DNA from: Magnetovibrio sp. PR-2
GTDB lineage: Bacteria; Pseudomonadota; Alphaproteobacteria; Rhodospirillales; Magnetovibrionaceae
Direction of reading: 5' to 3'
Length of the DNA stretch: 64,000 nt
NCBI RefSeq assembly: GCF_036689815.1
Contig: NZ_JBAHUR010000010.1
Span: 73,194 to 137,193 of the forward strand
The notes under the pieces are model-generated. The model saw nothing but the letters and a program-made list of their open reading frames with translations. It was not told where the DNA came from and searched no databases. Positions 34,842 to 47,169 of the stretch are shown one piece after another; within the stretch, counting starts at the first letter, position 1, and each line of letters opens with the position of its first letter. Made by a program: the position numbers and the translations under genes.

Positions 34842-35158
34842 CCCGAAACCTGCGCTGCAAACCAAATGATCGCCCAAAAGGCCGGGATCAGCGGATAATA
34901 CTTCGCCCCGTCTGCGTCTCCGCGATTGATTTTGGTAAACGCCATGACATTGCAAAAAATCCACACCAGCGGTGAAGCCATGCCCCAATAGGTGAGAATT
35001 TGTGCGAACGTTTCCCCGCCTTGTTCTTGGCCCATGGTGATGCCGCTGAAGGCCATCAAGGTCATCCAGATGGTCGACATCAACGTGGCGAAGCCGAAGA
35101 TGGAGACCATCATGCGTTGGGCTTTGATGATCTCTTCGGGGCTGCGATTGTCTTCCAT
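34838..35158 (-). CDS. Small membrane protein, 106 residues
   Basis: A hydrophobic protein with about three transmembrane helices (roughly 17-38, 52-72 and 86-104) and an acidic, charged N terminus (MEDNRSPEEIIKAQR). No family recognised. Its stop overlaps the end of the hybrid kinase gene on the other strand. It is the third gene of a minus-strand group with a membrane hydroxylase and an unassigned 140-residue protein, separated by 2 bases from the latter, so a lipid or membrane role is plausible. Confidence 0.7.
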   Translation of the reverse strand: MEDNRSPEEIIKAQRMMVSIFGFATLMSTIWMTLMAFSGITMGQEQGGETFAQILTYWGMASPLVWIFCNVMAFTKINRGDADGAKYYPLIPAFWAIIWFAAQVSG

Positions 35159-35160
35159 AG

Positions 35161-35583
35161 CTAGTCCTTTACGCGTTTTTCAATGGTGACTTTCGACATA
35201 ACTTTAAGCGCGGACAAATCCTGTGCGCCGTCTTCGGTAAGCATGTGAAAGGTGTTTTCTTCAAATCGTATGGGAAAGGTCACAAACACGTAACCCGCAC
35301 CCGTGTCCAAGGCTTCTGTTAAAGCTTTTTCAGGGACATGTTGTGCCAGTGTTGTTTGGCTTTGCATCAAAAACCAACTGAGCAGCTCTTCGGTGGAAAA
35401 ACCGTCGCCCGAGGCATTTTGGATGAAAATCTCAGCGTGCTCGCGGTCTTGCTCAAACTGCGCCACCACTTGGTCGGCCAGACGCAACTGTCGGCCTTTG
35501 GGGTGGTGAAAGTCCAAATCCAGGCCGATGTGTTGAACGTCGAAATTAAACTCAGCGCTTTCGCGTCCGGCTTTCATCACCAT
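35161..35583 (-). CDS. Hypothetical protein, 140 residues
   Basis: A soluble acidic protein with no signal peptide. Mixed alpha/beta pattern, beginning MVMKAGRESAEFNFDVQHIG; nothing recognised. The ATG at 35583 overlaps the hydroxylase stop as TGATG and has AAGGGA nine bases upstream, which decides it against a TTG at 35592. Translational coupling ties it to the hydroxylase. Confidence 0.65.
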   Translation of the reverse strand: MVMKAGRESAEFNFDVQHIGLDLDFHHPKGRQLRLADQVVAQFEQDREHAEIFIQNASGDGFSTEELLSWFLMQSQTTLAQHVPEKALTEALDTGAGYVFVTFPIRFEENTFHMLTEDGAQDLSALKVMSKVTIEKRVKD

Positions 35584-36425
35584 CAGTCCCAATCCCTTCG
35601 GTTAATGGCGTACTCGCCTTTGGCATCGCGCAACGGTTGGATCAGCATTTGATCCAAACGTTCATCTTTTTCCTCGCGAAACATATCCAAGCCAATCTGC
35701 ATGCCTTCGTGGCCCAATTCCGGCTGGGCCGTGTAGGTGGCGAAGACGCGATCCCACACAGACAGGTTGAAGCCGAAGTTGGAATTGCATTCGCGCGGTA
35801 TGGCCGAATGGTGCACCCGGTGCATGTCCGGTGTCACCACCAACAGGCGCAAAACCGCATCCAACCCCAGCGGCAATTTAAAGTTCGCATGATTGAACAT
35901 GGCCATGGCGTTCAAGATGACTTCGAAAACCAGCACGGCCACCGGGCTTGCGCCCAACAGGGCGATGACACAGAACTTAATGCCAAACGACAGCAAAATC
36001 TCAACCGGGTGAAACCGCGCCCCGGTGGTGACGTCGTAATCCAAGTCCGTATGGTGCATGCGGTGCAAGCGCCACAGCATGGGGATCGCATGAACCATGA
36101 CGTGTTGCAGCCAGATGAAAAAATCCAGCAAGACCACGGCCAAGGCCAATTCCAGCCAGCCGTTCCAGTCTAAAATATTCAAAACACCCCAGCCGTTTTC
36201 AGCACACACAAAGGCAAACGCCACCGGGGCCATGGGGAAAATCACCCGTGCGATGGCGGTGTTGAGCGCAACGATGCCGAGGTTAGAAAACCACCGCAGC
36301 CCCTTAGACACCGTCAATTCGCGACGCGGCGCCAACAGCTCCAACGCCGCCATGACGGCGAAGATGCCGAAAAAGGCCGATAGACGGACGGCTGGCTCGT
36401 GGGCCAAAAGACTTTCACCGATCAC
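35583..36425 (-). CDS. Sterol desaturase/fatty acid hydroxylase superfamily membrane protein
   Basis: A 280-residue integral membrane di-iron enzyme with about four to five helices. The conserved His boxes are HVMVH (about 109-113), HRMHH (120-124), a central H in MFNHANF, and HRVHH near 207-211, matching the FA_hydroxylase family. Substrates in bacteria include sterols, carotenoids, hopanoids and sphingolipid-like lipids and cannot be told from sequence. It heads a three-gene minus-strand group. Confidence 0.88.
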   Translation of the reverse strand: MIGESLLAHEPAVRLSAFFGIFAVMAALELLAPRRELTVSKGLRWFSNLGIVALNTAIARVIFPMAPVAFAFVCAENGWGVLNILDWNGWLELALAVVLLDFFIWLQHVMVHAIPMLWRLHRMHHTDLDYDVTTGARFHPVEILLSFGIKFCVIALLGASPVAVLVFEVILNAMAMFNHANFKLPLGLDAVLRLLVVTPDMHRVHHSAIPRECNSNFGFNLSVWDRVFATYTAQPELGHEGMQIGLDMFREEKDERLDQMLIQPLRDAKGEYAINRRDWD

Positions 36426-36652
36426 GGTGTACCCCCATGTGCTCTAGGATTCTTGACAGTCTGCCTGCTTCTCAGGGCCCGGGCAAGCGACGGATGCGCC
36501 CCTGTGTTCGTGCCACGTCACAAAAGAGTTACATATTGAAGCGATTTCTAATATTAGAGGCTTAAAGTACAGTAAAAACAGTTATTTACACGGGGGGTTC
36601 GAATGCCTACGTTATGCATTGTGCAGATGCGAAATGAGGGTAACGATAACCG

Positions 36653-37798
36653 ATGTCCGACGTTGGGGATTTGGTCCCGGCAGGTCCGCTTTTCGAATAC
36701 CGCGCCCGGATTGCTTCAAAGGAATTGAAGCACGATCCGGCGCAAGCCCTTGCCGTTGAAAAACTCCAAAGCCTGTTCAAAGCGCTCCAAGCTTATCAGC
36801 GCCAATCCGGCCAGATGGGCTGGAAGGAACGATTCGGTCTGGGACGCAGGCGCGAAGACCCGCCCCAGGGCCTCTATTTTTATGGCGGCGTGGGCCGGGG
36901 CAAATCCATGCTGATGGATATGTTTTACGAAGACGCTCCCGTGAAGCGCAAACGCCGGGTGCACTTCCATGCCTTCATGCAGCAAGTCCACATCCGCCTC
37001 AATGAATACCGAAAATTCAAAGGTCGTGAAGCGGACCCCATTCCCCCCATTGCCGAACAACTCGCCAATGAAGCGACGCTGCTCTGCTTTGATGAATTCC
37101 AAGTCACCGACATTGCCGATGCGATGATCTTGTCGCGCCTGTTCGAAGTTTTGTTCGAAGAAGGTGTGGTCGTGGTCTCGACCTCGAACCGCCCGCCGCA
37201 AGACTTGTACAAGGACGGCCTGCAGCGCGAAAAGTTCTTGCCGTTCATCGACTTGATCGAAGACAAAATGGACGTGCTGCAACTGGATGGCCGCACCGAT
37301 TACCGTCTTGAGCACCTCAAACAGTTGGAAGTGTTCCTCTATCCCGACGACGAAGCCGCGCGCCAAAAGTTGGACGAGGCGTTCGAAACGCTGACCCACG
37401 GTGCGCGCCCGCACGCCGCCTCCATCCCGGTGCAAGGCCGCGACGTGGCTGTGCCCAAGGCTGCGCAAGGTGTGGCCATGGTCGCGTTCGAAGACATCTG
37501 CGGACGGCCCTTGGGCCCGGCGGACTATCTGGAACTGTCCCGGCGATTTCACACCATCATCATTCCGTCCATCCCCGAAATGGGACCGGACAACAAAGAT
37601 GTGGCGCGGCGTTTCGTGACGCTGATCGACGCCATGTACGAAGGCCACGTCAAGCTGATTTGCTCAGCAGACGTGGGGCCCATGGACCTCTACAACGAAG
37701 GCGAGGGGTCCTTTGAGTTCGAGAGAACCGCATCCCGCCTTGTGGAGATGCAATCGGAGTCTTACATGCAACGACAACACGCGAAACGCGTTGGTTGA
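36653..37798 (+). CDS. zapE: Cell division protein ZapE (AFG1-family ATPase)
   Basis: A 381-residue P-loop ATPase. Walker A is GGVGRGKSMLMD, Walker B LLCFDEFQVTD, followed by the sensor STSNRPP and the family segment SRRFHTIIIPSIP. In Escherichia coli ZapE destabilises the FtsZ ring late in division. In Rhodospirillales it commonly lies upstream of mdh-suc, as here. No RBS stronger than GGGTAACG is seen. Confidence 0.93.
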   Translation: MSDVGDLVPAGPLFEYRARIASKELKHDPAQALAVEKLQSLFKALQAYQRQSGQMGWKERFGLGRRREDPPQGLYFYGGVGRGKSMLMDMFYEDAPVKRKRRVHFHAFMQQVHIRLNEYRKFKGREADPIPPIAEQLANEATLLCFDEFQVTDIADAMILSRLFEVLFEEGVVVVSTSNRPPQDLYKDGLQREKFLPFIDLIEDKMDVLQLDGRTDYRLEHLKQLEVFLYPDDEAARQKLDEAFETLTHGARPHAASIPVQGRDVAVPKAAQGVAMVAFEDICGRPLGPADYLELSRRFHTIIIPSIPEMGPDNKDVARRFVTLIDAMYEGHVKLICSADVGPMDLYNEGEGSFEFERTASRLVEMQSESYMQRQHAKRVG

Positions 37799-38004
37799 GG
37801 GGGGAATAGGCCGAGAAAAACGACATGAATGTGTGATTTGAAATGAATCCCACCCCTTTGGGCAGTTTTGCCTTGTTTGGGAGGTCAAATTGCGCTACGA
37901 AACTGGCAGATTTTTGTGCGCCGCAACATGCGCGCACGCTCCGCCGGGGCCGGGTAGGGTCCTGGTGGGTTTAGTTAAACACTCACAGGGCGTTCTTTTA
38001 TTGA

Positions 38005-39108
<1,104 letters not shown>

Positions 39109-39118
39109 TAACCGAGGG

Positions 39119-39136
39119 CAGACCCCTTAAGGTCTG
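39119..39136 (+). other. Hairpin between mdh and sucC
   Basis: CAGACC and GGTCTG form a perfect 6-base stem around CCTTAA, 13 bases before the sucC start. It may protect or separate the mdh and sucCD messages. Confidence 0.4.
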
Positions 39137-39149
39137 AGAGGAAAGTCAA

Positions 39150-40319
39150 ATGAACATTCACGAGTATCAGGCTAAACAGCTGCTCGCCAAATTTGGCGTC
39201 GCTGTGCCGAACGGCAAGGTGGCTTACACCGCGCCCGAGGCTGAAGCCGTTGCCAAAGAACTGGAAGGTCCGGTGTACGTCGTCAAAGCCCAGATCCACG
39301 CAGGTGGACGCGGCAAAGGCGGCGGCGTCAAAGTGGTGAAATCCATCGAAGACGTCCGCGACACCGCAAACGACATGCTGGGCATGCAACTGGTCACCCA
39401 TCAAACGGGTCCGGAAGGCAAAGAAGTCAAGCGCGTCTACATCGAAGAAGGCTGCGACATCGCCCGGGAACTGTACCTCAGCTACCTGATTGATCGCGCA
39501 ACGTCTCGCGTGACCATCATGGCGTCCACCGAGGGCGGCATGGACATCGAAGAAGTCGCCGAAAAAACGCCTGAAAAAATCGTCACCGTCACCATTGATC
39601 CGGCGACCGGCATGCTGCCGTTCCACGCCCGTCAAGTGGCGTTCGCCCTGGGCCTTGAAGGCAAGCAGGTCGGCGCGGGTGTGAAGTTGATGTTGGGCAT
39701 GTACAAAGCGTTCAACGATCTCGATGCTTCGATGATGGAAATCAACCCGCTGGTCGTCACCGGCGAAGGCGCTGTCATGGCGCTGGACGCCAAGATGAAC
39801 TTCGACGACAACGCTCTGTTCCGTCAAAAAGACGTGGCTGAACTGCGCGACGAAGACGAAGAAGATCCGGCTGAGCTGGAAGCGGCACGCCACGACCTGA
39901 ACTACATTAAGTTGGACGGCAACATCGGTTGTATGGTCAACGGTGCAGGTTTGGCTATGGCCACCATGGACATCATCAAGCTGTTCGGCGGCGATCCGGC
40001 GAACTTCTTGGACGTTGGAGGCGGGGCCACCAAAGAACGCGTCACCACAGCGTTCAAACTGATCCTGTCCGACAGCAACGTCGAAGGCATCTTGGTCAAC
40101 ATCTTCGGCGGCATCATGCGCTGCGACGTCATCGCCGAAGGCGTTGTCGCAGCGGCTCGCGAAGTCAGCCTGAACGTTCCGCTGGTGGTTCGCCTCGAAG
40201 GCACCAACGTGGAGCTGGGCAAGAAGATCTTGGAAGAATCGGGTCTGCCGATCGTTTCCGCAGACGACTTGTCCGACGCTGCCGAGAAAATTGTCAAAGC
40301 CGTGAAGGAGGCCGCGTAA
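39150..40319 (+). CDS. sucC: Succinyl-CoA synthetase beta subunit
   Basis: A 389-residue ATP-grasp subunit. [17 protein letters not shown] is the family N terminus; [15 protein letters not shown] is the nucleotide-binding loop, and MEINPLVVT and [17 protein letters not shown] follow. With SucD it converts succinyl-CoA to succinate with formation of ATP or GTP. It is one base from sucD. Confidence 0.98.
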   Translation: MNIHEYQAKQLLAKFGVAVPNGKVAYTAPEAEAVAKELEGPVYVVKAQIHAGGRGKGGGVKVVKSIEDVRDTANDMLGMQLVTHQTGPEGKEVKRVYIEEGCDIARELYLSYLIDRATSRVTIMASTEGGMDIEEVAEKTPEKIVTVTIDPATGMLPFHARQVAFALGLEGKQVGAGVKLMLGMYKAFNDLDASMMEINPLVVTGEGAVMALDAKMNFDDNALFRQKDVAELRDEDEEDPAELEAARHDLNYIKLDGNIGCMVNGAGLAMATMDIIKLFGGDPANFLDVGGGATKERVTTAFKLILSDSNVEGILVNIFGGIMRCDVIAEGVVAAAREVSLNVPLVVRLEGTNVELGKKILEESGLPIVSADDLSDAAEKIVKAVKEAA

Positions 40320-40320
40320 G

Positions 40321-41196
40321 ATGTCTGTACTCGTAGGTAAAGATACCAAGGTCATCTGTCAGGGCTTCACCGGCGCGCAGGGCACCTTCCACTCCGAACA
40401 AGCCATTGCTTATGGCACCAACATGGTCGGTGGCGTTACGCCGGGCAAAGGTGGCACTAAGCACTTGGACCTTCCGGTTTACGACACCGTTGCTGACGCT
40501 GTCGATCAAACCGGCGCCAATGCTTCCGTGATTTATGTGCCGCCGCCGTTCGCTGCGGACGCCATCTTGGAAGCCATCGACGCCGAAGTCGAACTGGCTG
40601 TTTGCATCACCGAAGGCATTCCCGTTGTGGACATGGTCCGCGTCAAGCGTGCGTTGGAAAATTCCAACACCCGTTTGGTCGGCCCGAACTGTCCGGGCGT
40701 CATCACGCCGGGTGAATGCAAAATCGGCATCATGCCGGGTCACATTCACACCCGTGGCACCGTCGGCATCGTATCGCGTTCCGGTACGTTGACGTACGAA
40801 GCTGTGGGTCAAACCACCGCAGCCGGTTTGGGTCAAACGACCTGCATCGGTATCGGCGGCGATCCGGTCAATGGCACCAACTTCATCGACTGCTTGGACA
40901 TGTTCTTAGGTGACGACGAAACCGAAAGCATCATCATGATCGGTGAAATCGGCGGCTCTGCTGAAGAAGAAGCGGCAGAGTTCTTGAAACAGTCCAAAAC
41001 CAAAAAACCTGTGGTCGGCTTCATCGCCGGCGTTACGGCACCTCCGGGACGCCGCATGGGTCACGCGGGTGCGATCATCGCGGGCGGCAAAGGAACCGCA
41101 GGCGATAAGATCGAAGCCATGAAGAGCGCCGGAATTTCCGTCGCAGACTCACCGGCGACGCTCGGTAAAACAATGCTGGATGTCCTGAAGGGCTAG
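40321..41196 (+). CDS. sucD: Succinyl-CoA synthetase alpha subunit
   Basis: A 291-residue CoA-binding subunit. [17 protein letters not shown] is the CoA-binding motif and the phospho-histidine lies in [34 protein letters not shown] is typical. It ends the mdh-sucCD unit in front of a long perfect terminator stem. Confidence 0.98.
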   Translation: MSVLVGKDTKVICQGFTGAQGTFHSEQAIAYGTNMVGGVTPGKGGTKHLDLPVYDTVADAVDQTGANASVIYVPPPFAADAILEAIDAEVELAVCITEGIPVVDMVRVKRALENSNTRLVGPNCPGVITPGECKIGIMPGHIHTRGTVGIVSRSGTLTYEAVGQTTAAGLGQTTCIGIGGDPVNGTNFIDCLDMFLGDDETESIIMIGEIGGSAEEEAAEFLKQSKTKKPVVGFIAGVTAPPGRRMGHAGAIIAGGKGTAGDKIEAMKSAGISVADSPATLGKTMLDVLKG

Positions 41197-41205
41197 AGCA
41201 TTCGG

Positions 41206-41246
41206 TTTCGCCCGGCAAGTTGAGGTAGCTTGCCGGGCGAAATTTT
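41206..41246 (+). terminator. Intrinsic terminator after sucD
   Basis: A perfect 14-base stem (TTTCGCCCGGCAAG against its complement) with a 9-base loop, followed by TTTT. Confidence 0.9.
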
Positions 41247-41312
41247 CTGGGGACTTACAATCAGAGGCGGGACGATCTGGCCCTAAGACCGGGCGGCCCG
41301 AAAATAGGGATC

Positions 41313-44273
41313 ATGGCATCCGCGGATACATTTCTTTCAGGCGCTAACGCGCAATACGTAGCCGAGCTCTATGCCCGGTTTACGGAGAATCCCAAAACGG
41401 TCGATCAGACCTGGCAGGATTATTTCTCCGCCTTGGATGACGAAGAACGTGAAATTCTCGTCGATCTCACAGGCGCTTCCTGGTCACCGAGCGACACAGG
41501 CGTCGTTGGCCAGTTCAGTTCTAGCGGCTTGCTTGAAGCCGAAGCCGGACCGAAATCCGAACAAGCGCACATGGCGCAAAACGTGGCATACATGCCGCAA
41601 ATGGTCGGAGCCGCCGCACCCAATGCAGACACCATTCGTGCAGCAACGAAGGACACCATTCGTGCCTTGATGTTGATCCGCACATATCGTGTGCGCGGTC
41701 ACTTGATTGCGAACTTCGACCCGTTGGGTTTGGAAGGGCGCACCCAGCACCCCGAGCTTGATTACCGCACGTATGGTTTTACCGACGCCGATCTGGATCG
41801 TCCGATCTTCATCGACAACGTGTTGGGCCTGGAAACGGCAACGCTGCGCGAAATCTTGCAGGTGTTGAAAGACACCTACTGTTCGTCCGTCGGCGTGGAA
41901 TTCATGCACATCCAGGAACCGGATGAAAAAGCCTGGATCCAGCGCCGTATCGAAGGTATCCGCAACCAGACCGACTTCACGCTCAAAGGCAAGCGCGCCA
42001 TCTTGGAACGCTTGGTGGAATCGGAAGGTTTCGAGAAATTCCTGGACGTGAAGTTCAAAGGCACCAAACGTTTCAGTTTGGACGGTGGCGAAAGTGTGAT
42101 CCCCGCCATTGAACAAATCATCAAGCGCGGCGGCCAGTTGGGCATTAAGTCGGTTATCATGGGCATGGCCCACCGGGGCCGCTTGAACGTCTTGGCTTCG
42201 GTCATGCGCAAACCCTACATGTCGATCTTCGCCGAGTTTTTGGGCAAGTCGGTCGTGCCAGACGAACTCGACGTGTCCGGCGACGTGAAGTATCACTTGG
42301 GCGCATCGGCTGACCGTGTGTTTGACGGTGAGAGCATTCACTTGTCTCTGACAGCCAACCCGTCTCACTTGGAATGCGTCAACCCGGTTGTTTTGGGGAA
42401 GGTGCGCGCCAAGCAGCGTCAAAAGGGTGACACTAAACGTGACCAAGTCATGGGCATCTTGCTGCACGGTGACGCCGCGTTTGCAGGCCAAGGGTTGGTT
42501 CCGGAAACGCTGGATCTGTCGCAGCTTCGCGGCTATGAGACCGGCGGCACGGTGCACATCATCATCAACAACCAAATCGGCTTTACGACGCACCCGTCGT
42601 ATTCGCGGTCCTCGCCTTATCCGTCGGATGTGGCGAAGATGATCCAAGCACCGATTTTCCACGTCAACGGCGACGACCCCGAAGCCGTGGTTCACGTATC
42701 ACGCATCGCCGCTGAGTTCCGTCAGGAATTTAAAAAGGATGTGGTCATCGACATGTTCTGTTATCGCCGCCACGGCCATAACGAAGGTGACGAGCCCATG
42801 TTCACCAACCCGGTGATGTACAAGACCATCGCCAACCATCCGACCACGCGCGAAATCTATGCGCAGAAGTTGGTGGGCGAAGGTGTCATTACCGAAGCCG
42901 AATCCGATCGGATGACAGGTGATTTTGCCGGGTTCTTGGAAAAAGAACGCCAATCGGCAGCCGGTTACAAACCGAACAAAGCCGATTGGTTGGAAGGCAA
43001 ATGGGCTGGGCTGTTCTATCTGGAAGGTCCGGAAGAAATGCGCGACGACGACACGTCGTGTGAAATGGAGTTGCTGCGCGAAGTCGGCCACGCCATTTCC
43101 GAACCGCCGGAACTGTTCCACACCAACACCAAAATTTTGCGCCAGTTCAAAGCCAAGCGCAAAATGATCGAAACCCAAGAAGGCGTCGATTGGGCCACGG
43201 CGGAAGCTTTGGCTTACGGCACACTTTTGGTGCAAGGTCACGGTGTGCGTTTGTCGGGTCAGGATTCCGGTCGTGGTACGTTCTCGCATCGTCACTCGGT
43301 CTTGGTGGATCAAGAAAACGAAGAGCGCTACATCCCGCTCAACAACATTCGCCCGGGCGACCAGGCGCACTACGAAGTCATCGACAGCCCGTTGTCAGAG
43401 GCCGGCGTGTTGGGCTTTGAATACGGCTACTCCCTGTCCGATCCGCACTGCCTGACCATTTGGGAAGCTCAGTTCGGCGATTTCGCCAACGGTGCACAGG
43501 TCATCATCGACCAATTCGTGTCATCCGGTGAAACCAAGTGGCTGCGTATGTCGGGCTTGGTGATGTTGCTGCCCCACGGCTATGAAGGCCAGGGGCCGGA
43601 ACACTCTTCCGCACGGTTGGAGCGTTACCTGCAATTGTCTGCCGAAGACAACTGGCAAGTGGTCAACGTCACGACGCCTGCGCAGTTCTTCCACGTCATG
43701 CGCCGTCAGCTGTGCCGCAACTTGCGCAAACCGCTGATCGTCATGTCGCCGAAGTCTTTGCTGCGTCACAAGTTGGTGACGTCCAACTTGGGCGAAATGG
43801 GTCCGGGCACGCGTTTCCGCCGCGTTTTGCCGGAACACGACAACTTGGTCTTGGACAAAGAGGTCCGGCGTGTCGTGGTCTGCTCCGGCAAGGTTTATTA
43901 CGATCTGTTGGAAGAACGCCGCAAGCGTGAGATCAAAGACGTCGCCATTGTGCGTTTGGAACAAATCTATCCGTTCCCGTGGAAAGGTCTCATGCAACAA
44001 CTTGGCCGTTATCCGCACGCCGACGTGGTTTGGTGTCAGGAAGAACCGGCCAACATGGGTGCATGGTTCTTTGTCGGTCAACGGCTCGACACCATCTTGC
44101 GCGATTTGAACAACGATCACTTGGTCACCAACTATGTTGGTCGCCGTGGTGCTGCGAGCCCGGCGACGGGTCTCAATTCGCGCCACCACGAAGAGCAGAA
44201 ATGGATCGTGGACCAAGCCTTGTCTGGAAACCTGGAAGACTTGGTGCAGCCGCACCAACGTCCCCAATACTAA
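41313..44273 (+). CDS. sucA: 2-oxoglutarate dehydrogenase E1 component
   Basis: A 986-residue thiamine-diphosphate enzyme that decarboxylates 2-oxoglutarate and loads the lipoyl group of E2. The N-terminal E2-binding peptide (FLSGANAQYVAELYARF), GMAHRGRLNVL, the ThDP/Mg motif HGDAAFAGQG...NNQIGFTT and the transketolase pyrimidine domain (SGQDSGRGTFSHRH) are in order. It is preceded by a terminator, so sucA-sucB-lpdA probably has its own promoter between 41246 and 41313. Confidence 0.98.
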   Translation: MASADTFLSGANAQYVAELYARFTENPKTVDQTWQDYFSALDDEEREILVDLTGASWSPSDTGVVGQFSSSGLLEAEAGPKSEQAHMAQNVAYMPQMVGAAAPNADTIRAATKDTIRALMLIRTYRVRGHLIANFDPLGLEGRTQHPELDYRTYGFTDADLDRPIFIDNVLGLETATLREILQVLKDTYCSSVGVEFMHIQEPDEKAWIQRRIEGIRNQTDFTLKGKRAILERLVESEGFEKFLDVKFKGTKRFSLDGGESVIPAIEQIIKRGGQLGIKSVIMGMAHRGRLNVLASVMRKPYMSIFAEFLGKSVVPDELDVSGDVKYHLGASADRVFDGESIHLSLTANPSHLECVNPVVLGKVRAKQRQKGDTKRDQVMGILLHGDAAFAGQGLVPETLDLSQLRGYETGGTVHIIINNQIGFTTHPSYSRSSPYPSDVAKMIQAPIFHVNGDDPEAVVHVSRIAAEFRQEFKKDVVIDMFCYRRHGHNEGDEPMFTNPVMYKTIANHPTTREIYAQKLVGEGVITEAESDRMTGDFAGFLEKERQSAAGYKPNKADWLEGKWAGLFYLEGPEEMRDDDTSCEMELLREVGHAISEPPELFHTNTKILRQFKAKRKMIETQEGVDWATAEALAYGTLLVQGHGVRLSGQDSGRGTFSHRHSVLVDQENEERYIPLNNIRPGDQAHYEVIDSPLSEAGVLGFEYGYSLSDPHCLTIWEAQFGDFANGAQVIIDQFVSSGETKWLRMSGLVMLLPHGYEGQGPEHSSARLERYLQLSAEDNWQVVNVTTPAQFFHVMRRQLCRNLRKPLIVMSPKSLLRHKLVTSNLGEMGPGTRFRRVLPEHDNLVLDKEVRRVVVCSGKVYYDLLEERRKREIKDVAIVRLEQIYPFPWKGLMQQLGRYPHADVVWCQEEPANMGAWFFVGQRLDTILRDLNNDHLVTNYVGRRGAASPATGLNSRHHEEQKWIVDQALSGNLEDLVQPHQRPQY

Positions 44274-44332
44274 GTTAACGAACGAATTTTAGATGCCCGA
44301 AAAGGGCAGTATGGAAGTGAGAGGTCAAAAAA

Positions 44333-45628
44333 ATGGCTACCGATATTAAAGTGCCTGTTCTGGGGGAATCGGTCACTGAAGCAACGGTCGCAAAATGGTT
44401 TAAACAACCGGGCGAAGCCGTGGCGCAAGACGAACCCATTGTCGAGTTGGAAACCGATAAAGTCACGGTCGAGGTTCCGGCCCCGGCTGCTGGCACGCTC
44501 AGCAACGTCGCCGCCCCTGAAGGCACCGATGTTGAGCTCGACACAATCTTAGGCACCATTGATGAAAGCGGCGCAGCGGCTGCTCCGGCGGCTCCGGCCC
44601 CTGCGGCTGAAGCTCCGGCACCTGCTGCAGCTCCGGCACCTGCAGCTGCACCTGCTGCGGCCAGCACGTCGGCTGCGGATCAGCTGTCCCCGGCGGTGCA
44701 AAAGCTGATCACCGAAAACAACATCAACCCGTCGGCCATTCGCGGCACCGGCAAAGATGGCCGCATCGTCAAAGGCGACGTGTTGGCGCATTTGGAAACG
44801 GCCAAGGCTGCTCCGGCACCCGCAGCTGTCTCGGCTCCGGCACAAAGCCCGTCTGAAGCTGCAGCCAATGCTTCGGCCAGCGTCGCAGCACCAAGCCCGG
44901 CACAGTATCCGCCGCGCCCGGTCGGCCCGCGCGAAGAACGCGTGCCCATGACACGTCTGCGTCGCCGCATTGCCGAACGCTTGAAAGAAGCGCAAAACAC
45001 GGCGGCCATGCTGACCACGTTCAACGAAGTCGACATGACCAACGTGATGGAATGCCGCAATCGTTTGAAAGACGACTTCTTGAAGAAACACGGCGTCAAG
45101 CTGGGCTTCATGTCGTTCTTCACCAAAGCGTGCGTTACCGCACTGCGTGAGTTGCCGGCGATCAACGCTGAGATCAACGGCGACGACATCATCTACAAAA
45201 ACCACTATGACGTCGGCATCGCTGTCGGCACCGAAAACGGTCTGGTGGTTCCGGTGGTTCGCGACTGTGACACGTTGGGTTTTGCCGGCATCGAACAGTC
45301 CATCACCGATTATGGCACGCGTGCCCGTGAAGGCCGTTTGACCATGGACGAAATGGCGGGCGGTACGTTCACCATCACCAACGGCGGCATCTTCGGTTCG
45401 TTGTTGTCCACGCCGATCTTGAACCCGCCGCAATCGGGCATCTTGGGCATGCACAAAATTCAGCAACGCCCCATGGTCATGGCAGACGGTTCTATCGAAG
45501 CTCGTCCGATGATGTACTTGGCGCTGTCTTACGATCACCGCATCGTTGACGGTCGCGAAGCAGTGACCTTCCTGGTGCGCGTTAAAGAGTGCTTGGAAGA
45601 TCCCGAACGCATCCTGTTGGACGCTTAA
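44333..45628 (+). CDS. sucB: 2-oxoglutarate dehydrogenase E2 component (dihydrolipoyl succinyltransferase)
   Basis: A 431-residue core protein. One lipoyl domain (1-77) has the lipoylated lysine in [17 protein letters not shown]. An Ala/Pro-rich linker precedes a peripheral-subunit-binding domain (about 121-156: [20 protein letters not shown], then [13 protein letters not shown]) and a second linker leads to the catalytic domain (about 205-431), with the active-site motif [14 protein letters not shown] single lipoyl domain is usual for SucB. Confidence 0.98.
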   Translation: MATDIKVPVLGESVTEATVAKWFKQPGEAVAQDEPIVELETDKVTVEVPAPAAGTLSNVAAPEGTDVELDTILGTIDESGAAAAPAAPAPAAEAPAPAAAPAPAAAPAAASTSAADQLSPAVQKLITENNINPSAIRGTGKDGRIVKGDVLAHLETAKAAPAPAAVSAPAQSPSEAAANASASVAAPSPAQYPPRPVGPREERVPMTRLRRRIAERLKEAQNTAAMLTTFNEVDMTNVMECRNRLKDDFLKKHGVKLGFMSFFTKACVTALRELPAINAEINGDDIIYKNHYDVGIAVGTENGLVVPVVRDCDTLGFAGIEQSITDYGTRAREGRLTMDEMAGGTFTITNGGIFGSLLSTPILNPPQSGILGMHKIQQRPMVMADGSIEARPMMYLALSYDHRIVDGREAVTFLVRVKECLEDPERILLDA

Positions 45629-45651
45629 GAGAAAAGGTGAGGATTTAACAA

Positions 45652-47046
45652 ATGGCCGATAACGCATTTGACGTCATCATCATCGGCGGCGGGCCGGGCG
45701 GTTACGTCGCCGCCATCCGCGCCGCGCAATTGGGTTTCAACACGGCGTGCGTCGACAAACGCGAAACGCTGGGCGGGACGTGTTTGAACGTGGGCTGTAT
45801 TCCGTCCAAAGCGTTGCTGCAGTCTTCGCATCTTTATGAAGAAGCGGCGCACGGCATGGAAGCCCACGGTGTGAAAGTTGCCAAGCCCAAGCTGGATCTG
45901 AAAGCCATGCTGGGGCGCAAAGACGCCGTGGTCGGCGATCTGACCAAGGGCATCGACTTCCTGTTCAAAAAGAACAAAATCACCCGTATTGTCGGCGCTG
46001 CCGAATTCACCAAACCCGGTGAAATCAAAGTGGGTTCCGACACCTACACCGGCAAACACATCATCATCGCAACGGGTTCCGAGCCTGCTCCGCTGCCGGG
46101 TGTGGACATCGACGAAAAACAAATCGTCACGTCAACGGGTGCATTGAGCCTGCCCAAAGTTCCCAAATCCATGGTCGTCATCGGCGGCGGTGTTATCGGT
46201 TTGGAGCTGGGTTCGGTCTGGCGCCGGTTGGGCGCGGACGTCACCGTGGTCGAATTCCTGCCCGCGATTTTGCCGGGCATGGACGGTGAAGTGGTCAAGC
46301 AAGCCCAGCGCACGCTGAAAAAGCAAGGCATGAACTTCAAAACCGGCACCAAAGTCACGGCGGCGAAAACGTCCAAAAGCGGCGTGACGCTAACGGTCGA
46401 ACCGGCTGCGGGTGGCGACGCGCAAGAGCTTAAAGCCGACGTGGTTCTGGTGGCCATTGGCCGTCGTCCGTTCACGGACAATCTGGGTCTGGACAAAGCG
46501 GGCGTGGAAACGGATGAGCGCGGGTTTGTGAAAACCGACGGTCACTTCAACACCAACGTTCCGGGCATCTACGCCATCGGCGACGTCATCGGCGGCATGA
46601 TGCTGGCCCACAAAGCCGAAGAAGAAGGTATCGCCTTGGTCGAAACCTTGGACGGTCAAGCCGGCCACGTGAACTACGGCGCCATCCCCGGCGTTGTCTA
46701 TGTGGAGCCGGAAATTGCCGCTTTGGGTCGCACCGAAGAAGGCCTCAAAAAAGACGGCATTGACTACACCGTCGGCAAGTTCCCGTTCATGGCGAATTCG
46801 CGCGCGCGTGCGGTGGGCAACACCGAAGGCTTCGTGAAGATTTTGGCCGACGCCAAAACCGACCAGGTCTTGGGCGCACACATCATCGGCCCGGGTGCAG
46901 GTGAGCTGATCCAAGAAGTCGCGTTGGCGATGGAATTCGGCGGCTCGTCCGAAGACATCGCCCGCACATCCCACGCCCACCCCGGCACGTCCGAGGCGGT
47001 CAAAGAAGCCGCCCTAGCTTGCTTGGGACGCGCTATACACGTCTAA
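45652..47046 (+). CDS. lpdA: Dihydrolipoamide dehydrogenase (E3)
   Basis: A 464-residue FAD disulfide oxidoreductase that reoxidises the lipoyl group of E2 and reduces NAD. The FAD motif [17 protein letters not shown], the redox disulfide [13 protein letters not shown] and the catalytic His in [14 protein letters not shown] are all present. It is the third gene of the complex, 23 bases after sucB; a strong terminator follows. Confidence 0.98.
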   Translation: MADNAFDVIIIGGGPGGYVAAIRAAQLGFNTACVDKRETLGGTCLNVGCIPSKALLQSSHLYEEAAHGMEAHGVKVAKPKLDLKAMLGRKDAVVGDLTKGIDFLFKKNKITRIVGAAEFTKPGEIKVGSDTYTGKHIIIATGSEPAPLPGVDIDEKQIVTSTGALSLPKVPKSMVVIGGGVIGLELGSVWRRLGADVTVVEFLPAILPGMDGEVVKQAQRTLKKQGMNFKTGTKVTAAKTSKSGVTLTVEPAAGGDAQELKADVVLVAIGRRPFTDNLGLDKAGVETDERGFVKTDGHFNTNVPGIYAIGDVIGGMMLAHKAEEEGIALVETLDGQAGHVNYGAIPGVVYVEPEIAALGRTEEGLKKDGIDYTVGKFPFMANSRARAVGNTEGFVKILADAKTDQVLGAHIIGPGAGELIQEVALAMEFGGSSEDIARTSHAHPGTSEAVKEAALACLGRAIHV

Positions 47047-47065
47047 TCCAGACGTTTTCAGTATC

Positions 47066-47097
47066 AAAAGGGCGCGGAGCCATTCCGCGCCCTTTTT
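47066..47097 (+). terminator. Intrinsic terminator after lpdA
   Basis: AAAAGGGCGCGGA and TCCGCGCCCTTTTT pair perfectly around GCCAT. Confidence 0.95.
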
Positions 47098-47169
47098 GTT
47101 GGATTTGATCCAGAACAGCGACCGCCACAACGACGCTAAGTTTCGGGTATCAAGGGTTGATCGGGCGGT